NCBI GenBank assembly: GCA_021804315.1
Contig: JAJZHX010000038.1
Location: forward strand, 1 to 5,429
Reading direction: 5' to 3'
DNA from: a bacterium
Lineage (GTDB): Bacteria; Patescibacteriota; Saccharimonadia; Saccharimonadales; UBA4665
Length of the DNA: 5,429 nt
In this document: positions 1 to 4,899 of the stretch, one piece after another
How the letters are laid out: each line of letters opens with the position of its first letter
Position numbering within the stretch: position 1 is the first letter of the stretch
The notes under the pieces: model-generated
What the model was told of the DNA's origin: nothing
The model's database searches: none
The model's input: the letters and a program-made list of their open reading frames with translations, nothing else
Made by a program: the position numbers and the translations under genes

Positions 1-295
1 TGGCGGTGATGACTGCTCCACCAGCTAATTTATTTTTACCAACAGTGAAGTAAATCATATCACTAGTGATCTCGCCTATGTCCCAGACATCTCTACCTTG
101 GACTAGTAAGCCTTTAATAAATGCCTTAGCTAATTCTTTTGAGTCGGGTCTCATATCACGACCAACTGCTATAGGACCACTTGATGGCAACCAGTCTGCG
201 AAAGCTCTACCGATATTTTCTACGATATCTTCAGTAAGTTCGCTACCAACTTTACCCCTAACATCATATGCCTTAAATATTTCATTGAGTGACAT
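1..295 (-). CDS. Phosphomannomutase/phosphoglucomutase, N-terminal 98 residues (runs off left edge)
   Basis: This is the N-terminal domain of an alpha-D-phosphohexomutase. The family interconverts hexose 1- and 6-phosphates (mannose or glucose) in the cytoplasm and so feeds nucleotide-sugar synthesis. Seen: the family opening FKAYDVRG (residues 7-14), the VGRDMRPDS segment (44-52), and a GGAVITA end (92-98). The next codon begins with A, as expected for the Ser of the catalytic TASHNP loop, which falls just outside the window. The ATG at 293-295 is chosen because it gives the usual family N-terminus and has a strong AAGGAGG at 305-311, nine bases upstream. The gene overlaps the end of the upstream glycosyltransferase gene by 14 bases, so it is the third gene of a minus-strand polysaccharide operon. 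Mannose versus glucose specificity cannot be decided from this part. The first-domain match is clear; the rest of the protein is unseen. Confidence 0.93.
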   Translation of the reverse strand, partial: MSLNEIFKAYDVRGKVGSELTEDIVENIGRAFADWLPSSGPIAVGRDMRPDSKELAKAFIKGLLVQGRDVWDIGEITSDMIYFTVGKNKLAGGAVITA

Positions 296-1400
296 TTTTT
301 GTAGCCTCCTTATAATTAGTTTCGATAAATTGTTTTATATTCTTTCGGAAGACTTCGGCTGAAAATTGTTGAGCGTGTTTGGCTATGAAATCATAATCAA
401 AGTTTTTATTTATTGCAGTTTCAATAGCCTTAGTTAAAGACTTGACAGTTTGTTTTTCAAATAATACGCCGGTTTTATTCTGTATCATATAGTCCGCCGA
501 ACCTCCTTTATTATAGGCTATAACTGGCGTACCGGCAGCCATGGCTTCAACGGCCACAATGCCAAAATCATCAGCATTAGGCATAATAAAAGCTAGTGAT
601 GACTGGAAATGGTTGGGCATTTCAGAGTCTTTGACATTTGTTAAAAATGTTGTTTGTCGTCCAGCTAGTTTTTCCAATCTTTTATGGTCAGGCCCATCAC
701 CAATAACTACTAACGGGACTTTTAAGTCATTACAGGCTTCTATAGCCAAGTCGATTTTTTTATAGGGTGTTTGCCTACCAGCAATAACTAAACCGTGTCT
801 AAGGGGAGGTGTGCCTGTAATTTTAAAACGATTTACTTCTATAGGCGGATAAATAACAAAAGCTTCTATTTTGTAGATTTTTTTAATGTTATCCTTTGTG
901 TAATTAGAATTAGTTATTATAAAGTCAGGGCGTTTTGCCGCTTGTTTATCCCAAGTCTTTAAAGGCCCGATTAATATTTTTAGACCAAGTTTAGCCAGCC
1001 AATTAAAGCCTTTTGGAAAACCCGGCTTTTTCAAGTACTCATCTTTTCTAATCCAATAATATTGAGTTGGTGAGTGCATATAGCAAATATGTAGTGTTTT
1101 AGGCCCAGTTTTAATACCTTTGGCTTCAGCTCCACTGGATGAAATAACTAAATCATACTCACTTAGATCCAAGTGACTAAATGTCCAGGCTCTCAGCAGG
1201 GGTAAAAACTTCTTTAAACTACTAGGCAAGGTCTGTAGCCAAGTTGTTCTAATATCGGCATCATTAAACCAGTCGATCTTATTAGGATTAAACTGAGATG
1301 TATAAATTGGCGCCTTAGGGTAAAGCTGATGAAGTTCATAAACAACTCTTTCAGCTCCTCCTATACCAACTAACCAATCACAAACAATTGCTACTTTCAT
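282..1400 (-). CDS. GT4-family (GT-B fold) glycosyltransferase
   Basis: This is a 372-residue cytoplasmic or membrane-associated glycosyltransferase, a normal length for retaining GT4 enzymes, which move a sugar from a nucleotide donor onto a growing glycan. Seen in order: N-terminal GGAERV acceptor-side glycine loop (residues 14-19), YMHSPTQYYW (107-116), interdomain NSNYTKDNI (164-172), the donor-domain start GRQTPYKKIDLAIEA (208-222), VVIGDGPD (231-238), then DDFGIVAVEAMAAGTPVIA (277-295) followed by a KGG loop. The last segment is the family's EX7E motif, with Asp277 in place of the first Glu and Glu285 as the second. There is no signal peptide or clear membrane helix. The ATG at 1398-1400 overlaps the TGA of the preceding sugar transferase gene (ATGA), with a modest AAAGG at 1410-1414. 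Its operon partners suggest it adds a sugar to the lipid-linked primer. Mannosyltransferase activity is plausible given the mutase next door, but donor and linkage cannot be read from sequence. Confidence 0.93.
   Translation of the reverse strand: MKVAIVCDWLVGIGGAERVVYELHQLYPKAPIYTSQFNPNKIDWFNDADIRTTWLQTLPSSLKKFLPLLRAWTFSHLDLSEYDLVISSSGAEAKGIKTGPKTLHICYMHSPTQYYWIRKDEYLKKPGFPKGFNWLAKLGLKILIGPLKTWDKQAAKRPDFIITNSNYTKDNIKKIYKIEAFVIYPPIEVNRFKITGTPPLRHGLVIAGRQTPYKKIDLAIEACNDLKVPLVVIGDGPDHKRLEKLAGRQTTFLTNVKDSEMPNHFQSSLAFIMPNADDFGIVAVEAMAAGTPVIAYNKGGSADYMIQNKTGVLFEKQTVKSLTKAIETAINKNFDYDFIAKHAQQFSAEVFRKNIKQFIETNYKEATKNVTQ
305..311 (-). promoter_or_regulatory. Strong Shine-Dalgarno AAGGAGG for the phosphohexomutase gene
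   Basis: Reading the minus strand, AAGGAGG lies nine bases before the ATG at 293-295, inside the last codons of the upstream glycosyltransferase gene. It is the best SD in the window and decides the mutase start. It also shows that the organism uses a canonical anti-SD sequence. The stop of the upstream gene (TGA at 282-284) lies past this ATG, so terminating ribosomes would also pass the start site and translation may be coupled. Confidence 0.85.
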
Positions 1401-2842
1401 GATCTTGTGCCTTTATGTCTTAAGACCACCCAAAAAGTTTTAAGTAAAATAACTAGATCTTCCCAAAATCGCCAATTCTCAACATAGTATAAATCCAGCT
1501 TACGTCTTTCTTCAAAGCTTAGATCACTGACACCAGATATTTGTGCCAGGCCAGTTAAACCTGATTTAACACTTAATATCAGATTTTTTTGAGGCGACTG
1601 ATCAAGCTCGTCTGGAACTAAGGCTCTAGGCCCGACTAAGCTAATATCTCCTTTTATGACATTAAACAGTTGCGGTAATTCATCAAGACTATATTTACGG
1701 ATAAAGTGTCCAACTCTTGTTACCCTAGGATCGTTAGGTAGTCGATCGCCAAGTTGTCGATAATCTTTAATTAAATCAGCTCGACCTAGTTTTCTAAATG
1801 CTTCCTCTGTGGTCATTCCATATTGACTAAGCTCTGCTTTATGTGATCTAAACTTAAAGACCATAAACTTCTGATTATAACGAGTCATTCTGGTTTGCCG
1901 AAAAAATATCGGGCCGTTATCATCAAGCTTTATAGCAATAGCAATAACTAGCATAAAAGGCAGGGAAACAACTAGAAAAATTGTACCAAAGAATAAATCA
2001 CTGAGTCTTTTAACAACTTTCCCCCAGCCAATTAAGGCTGTTTGATGAACGGCAATAATAGGGATGGAGTGTAATAAGTCAGCTTCAATATTACCGACAA
2101 ATAGCTCACTATTACCAGGTACAAAACCATAAGCTAGGTGGTTTTCTTGAGCGTAACTTAAAATTGCATCATTAAGCTCACTCTTACTATAAAGTTCTGT
2201 CTGAATAATACTATCGAACTGCTTCTTGAGTTTTTTGGTGGCTTCTTCAAAATTAACAAAAACCTTACAGTCTTTATCGGTTTTTAACTTATTTTTAAGT
2301 CCACCTACCACCCCAACAACTTTTTGTCCGGTGACATCTACATTACGCATAGCTTCAATCAAACGGTTGGTAGCCTTGGTGTCACCAACAATTAAAACTC
2401 GATTAACACCGATGCCGTAGCGAAAAAGTTGCTTCCGTGTTCCTCTAATATACGTACGAGATATAACTATAAATAAAACTGCAAACACAAAAGCGTAGAC
2501 GGTTACTAAACGAGCCGGAAAGATTGCGACATTAAATATATAGCTATAACTAATAACAAATAGGATACCTATAAATGAGCCTATTGTTAGTCTGCCCAGT
2601 TCATTAAAGCGACGTTCGTAGACACGATTAGTATAAAGACCAAAAAGGGCAAATATTAGTAGCCAAAAAGGTAATAATGAAAATAAAATGGTAATATAGG
2701 TAATAGCGTGAACGCTGGCACTTAGTCTATGATGGTCAATTGAGACACGTAAAATATAGGCAAGTGTAAAAGCTGCAATAATAGCTATAGCATCACCAAT
2801 TAAAAGAGATACATTATAGGTAAGTGATGAATTATTTTTCAT
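1397..2842 (-). CDS. Polyprenyl-phosphate sugar-1-phosphate transferase (WcaJ/WbaP/CpsE type)
   Basis: This is the initiating enzyme of surface polysaccharide synthesis. The family transfers a hexose 1-phosphate from a nucleotide sugar to undecaprenyl phosphate in the inner membrane. Residue numbers here count from the alternative TTG at 2860. Seen: four N-terminal hydrophobic segments (about 14-37, 52-76, 88-110, 116-135); a Rossmann-like middle domain beginning VNRVLIVGD (152-160); and a catalytic domain from KRLSDLFFG (284-292) with a membrane helix or re-entrant segment (about 290-311), GPIFFRQ (316-322), KFRS (336-339), SLDELPQL with the Asp-Glu pair (391-398), DISLVGPR (405-412) and SGLTGLAQISG (433-443). 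All expected motifs are intact. I prefer the ATG at 2840-2842 because a promoter -10 sits at 2870-2878, which would leave almost no leader before the in-frame TTG at 2858-2860. Neither start has a clear SD. The substrate sugar is not predictable. Confidence 0.94.
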   Translation of the reverse strand: MKNNSSLTYNVSLLIGDAIAIIAAFTLAYILRVSIDHHRLSASVHAITYITILFSLLPFWLLIFALFGLYTNRVYERRFNELGRLTIGSFIGILFVISYSYIFNVAIFPARLVTVYAFVFAVLFIVISRTYIRGTRKQLFRYGIGVNRVLIVGDTKATNRLIEAMRNVDVTGQKVVGVVGGLKNKLKTDKDCKVFVNFEEATKKLKKQFDSIIQTELYSKSELNDAILSYAQENHLAYGFVPGNSELFVGNIEADLLHSIPIIAVHQTALIGWGKVVKRLSDLFFGTIFLVVSLPFMLVIAIAIKLDDNGPIFFRQTRMTRYNQKFMVFKFRSHKAELSQYGMTTEEAFRKLGRADLIKDYRQLGDRLPNDPRVTRVGHFIRKYSLDELPQLFNVIKGDISLVGPRALVPDELDQSPQKNLILSVKSGLTGLAQISGVSDLSFEERRKLDLYYVENWRFWEDLVILLKTFWVVLRHKGTRS

Positions 2843-2869
2843 ATCAAATTTTGCATTCAAACTATATAG

Positions 2870-2878
2870 ATTGTATCA
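2870..2878 (-). promoter_or_regulatory. Putative extended -10 promoter for the polysaccharide operon
   Basis: On the minus strand TGATACAAT matches the extended -10 form TGnTATAAT with one mismatch. No good -35 box is visible at 16-18 bases upstream, which fits an extended -10 promoter. The predicted start of transcription, about seven bases downstream near 2863, gives a leader of roughly 20 bases to the ATG at 2842. It lies in the only gap before the three overlapping minus-strand genes, so it probably drives all of them. The call rests on sequence resemblance alone. Confidence 0.45.
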
Positions 2879-2890
2879 CTCTAAAAGCCT

Positions 2891-4225
2891 ATGAAAACTG
2901 CTGATCTTAAATATAAACTACTATCTTTAGTCAGTATACTGGCAATAATCATTATTGTGGTTGTGCCTTTTCAGGGGTTTTTACCGATTTTTGGCTATCA
3001 TTTATTCGGACATTACACAGCTTTTAGATTATGGGATGAAGTAGCGCTACTTATAGCCGTTATAGGCACCTTAGTATTAATGGTGATTGATCATAAAATT
3101 CGTTTTAATACTTTGTATAGAAGATTAGTCTGGGTAATTATTGTCTATATTCTTCTTAATTTAAGTTTAGGTTTAATTGCCTATGTTAATCATGGGGTTA
3201 CCGCTAAGGCCTTAGGTTATGGCTTGATTGTTAATTTAAGATATCTTTTATTTTTCTTGATTACCTGGGCTGTAGCTCTTAGAATGAGTAAACTAAAAAA
3301 TAGCTGGCAGAAAATAGTCATCATCCCAGCTATTATTGTTATTGTTTTCGGTTTACTCCAGATATTTATTTTGCCACATGATTTTCTTAAATATTTTGGT
3401 TATGGACCTAGGACTATCCCAATTACTGAGACTATTAATAATAATTCTCGCTATATTAGAATTGCCTCTACGCTAAGAGGGGCTAACCCCTTAGGCGCTT
3501 ATATGATAATACCGCTTAGTTTTGTTTTATTACTACTGATTCGTTCTAAAAAATTAGACTGGCAAAAAATCCTCTTTTTACTTAGTGGTTTAATAGTCCT
3601 ATTCTTCAGCTTCTCTAGAAGTGCTTATTTAGGAGCTATACTTAGTTTTTGCTTTATTCTTTTAATGTCAGATTTGGCTCAAAAACATTTAAAGAAAATC
3701 TTAGGCTTATTTGGTGTAGCTTTAGTTATTCTGCTACTTTTATTCGGACTACTACATAATAATAAAGTCTTTCAGAACTTTGCCTTTCATACCCAAACTA
3801 ATTCAAAAGTTAAAACAACTTCTGATGCCCAACATGCTAGTGCCCTAATAGATGGTGTTAAGGCAGTAATTCATAACCCTCTAGGGAAAGGTCCAGGTAC
3901 GTCAGGACCAGCCAGTTATTATAATCATCATGAGAGGAATCCTGAAGATTACTATCTGCAAATTGCTGAGGAAGACGGGGTTGTTGGATTAATTTTATTT
4001 CTAACTATAACAGTAGGCATAGGCTATATCTTATGGCTTAGAAGAGACGATCCTCTAGCCCTGTTTTTACTAGCTAGTTTGATAGGTATTAGTTTTGTTA
4101 ACCTGCTAGCTTATGCCTGGTCAGATGACACGCTAGCTTATATTTGGTGGGGGTTAGCTGGTATTGCTATGGTTACCGAAACTGAAGTCAAAAAATATAC
4201 CAAAAATATACCAAAAATGACATAA
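2891..4225 (+). CDS. O-antigen ligase/polymerase superfamily (Wzy/WaaL-like) membrane protein
   Basis: This is a 444-residue polytopic membrane protein with about 12 hydrophobic segments (roughly residues 10-30, 48-66, 76-98, 108-131, 140-161, 200-217, 226-243, 245-260, 268-288, 362-383, 388-410, 414-428). It has the family's hallmark FSFSRSAYLGAI (239-250) and a large extracytoplasmic loop (about 289-361) that ends with HNPLGKGPGTSGP (328-340) and PEDYYLQIAEEDGVVGL (351-367), the usual 'h.Ny.lq...e.G..Gl' signature. Family members either polymerise lipid-linked repeat units or transfer finished glycan to a lipid or protein acceptor on the outer face of the membrane; sequence alone does not tell which. 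The start ATG is 2891 and no strong SD is visible. The gene is transcribed away from the sugar transferase operon from a shared intergenic region, which supports a common glycan pathway. It ends eight bases before a LexA-like regulator. The superfamily call is sure, the exact reaction is not. Confidence 0.9.
   Translation: MKTADLKYKLLSLVSILAIIIIVVVPFQGFLPIFGYHLFGHYTAFRLWDEVALLIAVIGTLVLMVIDHKIRFNTLYRRLVWVIIVYILLNLSLGLIAYVNHGVTAKALGYGLIVNLRYLLFFLITWAVALRMSKLKNSWQKIVIIPAIIVIVFGLLQIFILPHDFLKYFGYGPRTIPITETINNNSRYIRIASTLRGANPLGAYMIIPLSFVLLLLIRSKKLDWQKILFLLSGLIVLFFSFSRSAYLGAILSFCFILLMSDLAQKHLKKILGLFGVALVILLLLFGLLHNNKVFQNFAFHTQTNSKVKTTSDAQHASALIDGVKAVIHNPLGKGPGTSGPASYYNHHERNPEDYYLQIAEEDGVVGLILFLTITVGIGYILWLRRDDPLALFLLASLIGISFVNLLAYAWSDDTLAYIWWGLAGIAMVTETEVKKYTKNIPKMT
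4191..4218 (+). repeat. 11-bp tandem repeat making phased A-tracts (2.5 copies)
   Basis: AAAAATATACC occurs twice in tandem (4191-4201 and 4202-4212), followed by AAAAAT, inside the last codons of the membrane protein gene. Three A5-6 tracts are therefore spaced 11 bp apart, close to one helical turn, an arrangement known to give intrinsic DNA curvature. Because the 11-bp unit is not a multiple of three, the repeat is not encoded as a peptide repeat (protein end KKYTKNIPKMT). It lies directly upstream of the LexA-like gene. Confidence 0.7.
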
Positions 4226-4236
4226 TAGTTATTATG
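4221..4236. promoter_or_regulatory. 16-bp inverted repeat over the start of the LexA-like gene (candidate operator)
   Basis: CATAATA-GT-TATTATG is a perfect 7-bp inverted repeat with a 2-bp centre. It spans the stop codon of the membrane protein gene (4223-4225) and ends exactly on the ATG of the LexA-like gene (4234-4236). Its first six bases, CATAAT, also match five of six positions of a -10 box. A winged-helix regulator commonly binds such a palindrome to control itself, so this is a candidate autoregulatory site. The arms are AT-rich, so chance is a real alternative. Confidence 0.4.
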
Positions 4237-4683
4237 AATGAATCTATTAATCACCTACCAACTAGACGTCAGAAGGCCCTACTGGATTTTATAAGTAATT
4301 TTATTGAAGCAAATGGTTATAGCCCTAGTTACCGAGAGATTCAAGAAGGCATGGGGTATAAATCAACTGCTACAGTCAGCATCCATGTTAATAACCTAAT
4401 TAATAAGGGCTTAATCATTAGAAATAGTCGTTATGCAAGATCAATTGAGCCAGTTGATCTAAATAGTATTGGTAGCTTTACTTCAAATCAAATTCAGCCT
4501 AATCAAGAGAAATGGTTAGTTGAAAAAGTTGAGCACTTATTTAAAGAAGCCGAGGGCGACCTTAATCAGCTGGCCATTAAAGACCTAGAAGCATTAGTAA
4601 TTACTCTTAGAATGCTTGGTTTAGATGGGGCAGCTCAGAGTTTTACTTTAAGACTAGGTAATTTAAAAAACAAAATAGCTTAA
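4234..4683 (+). CDS. LexA-like winged-helix DNA-binding protein lacking the peptidase domain
   Basis: This is a 149-residue probable transcription regulator. The first 73 residues match the LexA DNA-binding domain: LPTRRQKALLDFI (8-20), NGYSPSYREIQEGMGYKST (27-45) forming the helix-turn-helix, VSIHVNNLINKGLI (48-61) as the HxxxLxxKG recognition/wing-entry region, and a wing ending RSIEP (69-73). Full LexA proteins are about 200 residues and carry an S24 serine-lysine self-cleaving domain. Here that is absent: there is no Ala-Gly cleavage pair, and residues 91-149 instead look like a short, charged helical region (EKWLVEKVEHLFKEAEGDL and beyond) that may serve dimerisation. The normal RecA-triggered cleavage would therefore not apply. 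The ATG at 4234 lies eight bases after the upstream stop without an SD, so it may be read by coupling or from a nearly leaderless transcript. Targets are unknown; it could control itself, the glycan genes or the B12-switched gene next door. Confidence 0.85.
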   Translation: MNESINHLPTRRQKALLDFISNFIEANGYSPSYREIQEGMGYKSTATVSIHVNNLINKGLIIRNSRYARSIEPVDLNSIGSFTSNQIQPNQEKWLVEKVEHLFKEAEGDLNQLAIKDLEALVITLRMLGLDGAAQSFTLRLGNLKNKIA

Positions 4684-4721
4684 ACTTGCGGTAATTAATA
4701 CTATATCTAGTGTCTAGGCAA

Positions 4722-4737
4722 TAGTGCTAAAGTACTA
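4722..4737. promoter_or_regulatory. Imperfect 16-bp palindrome upstream of the riboswitch
   Basis: TAGTGCTAAAGTACTA pairs at six of eight symmetric positions (TAGT at one end, ACTA at the other). It lies between the LexA-like gene and the riboswitch, where a promoter for the riboswitch transcript would be expected. It could be a regulator operator or a weak RNA hairpin. No convincing -35/-10 pair and no GC-rich stem with a T-run (intrinsic terminator) is seen in 4684-4750, so the riboswitch may also be reached by readthrough. Confidence 0.25.
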
Positions 4738-4750
4738 AATACCAATTAAC

Positions 4751-4872
4751 AAATTATTTGCTGGAAGTAGGTGAAATTCCTACACTGTGCCGCAACGGTT
4801 AAAGTCCGATACAGCTTCATAAAAGTAAATTTTTTCCTCTCGAGCAAGAGTATCCTTTATTCTCTCCCTCGC
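4751..4872 (+). promoter_or_regulatory. Cobalamin (vitamin B12) riboswitch, compact form
   Basis: The conserved B12-box elements are present in order: TGGAAG (4762-4767), the hairpin GTAGG-TGAAATT-CCTAC (4767-4783), GCCGCAACGGT (4789-4799) and AGTCCGA (4803-4809). They are enclosed by GCTG (4760-4763) pairing with CAGC (4812-4815), a P3-like stem. ACTG (4784-4787) pairs with CGGT (4796-4799) around TGCCGCAA, a P6-like stem. The CCGCAAC and AGTCCGA blocks are the family signature. The large peripheral arm (P7-P11) found in many AdoCbl riboswitches is missing, so the core is only about 60 bases and resembles the compact class in layout. CGAG (4841-4844) can pair with CTCG (4868-4871), giving a possible P13 hairpin that would present the loop for the L5-L13 kissing contact. 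It precedes, and should control in cis, the gene starting at 4900. The exact ends are uncertain. Confidence 0.85.
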
Positions 4873-4895
4873 TAGGCAAAAAAACTAAAAGAGGG
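4836..4895 (+). promoter_or_regulatory. Probable expression platform masking the Shine-Dalgarno site
   Basis: The SD AGAGGG (4890-4895) has two complementary tracts upstream: CCTCT (4836-4840), which can pair with AGAGG (4890-4894), and CCCTC (4866-4870), which can pair with GAGGG (4891-4895). The first lies next to the CGAG arm (4841-4844) of the possible P13 hairpin and could stack on it. The second would disrupt the hairpin, because it uses part of the CTCG arm. TTCTCTC (4860-4866) can also pair with GAGAGAA (4911-4917) just inside the gene. No terminator-like T-run follows, so control of translation initiation is more likely than attenuation. The pairings are visible; which state binds ligand is inferred. 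Confidence 0.5.
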
Positions 4896-4899
4896 TGTA

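Noticed and set aside
59..70. Perfect 12-bp palindrome ATCACTAGTGAT
   Set aside because: It falls within the mutase codons for E-I-T-S-D-M, and about one 12-bp palindrome is expected by chance in a window of this size.
66..362. Plus-strand open frame of 98 codons
   Set aside because: It lies opposite the phosphohexomutase and the end of the glycosyltransferase gene, both clearly coding on the minus strand. Its product is Ser/Pro/Leu-rich, without any family resemblance.
541..765. Plus-strand open frame of 74 codons
   Set aside because: It is antisense to the conserved donor-binding domain of the glycosyltransferase, and its composition is typical of a shadow frame.
2226..2420. Plus-strand open frame of 64 codons
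   Set aside because: It is antisense to the Rossmann-like domain of the sugar-phosphate transferase and shows no recognisable features.
2858..2860. TTG as the start of the sugar-phosphate transferase gene
   Set aside because: It is in frame, but it has no SD and sits about three bases from the predicted transcription start. The ATG at 2840-2842 is preferred, though the TTG is not excluded.
4816..4840. T-run after the riboswitch core as an intrinsic terminator
   Set aside because: The six-T stretch follows only an A/T-rich sequence with no GC-rich stem directly before it, so transcription termination is not supported.
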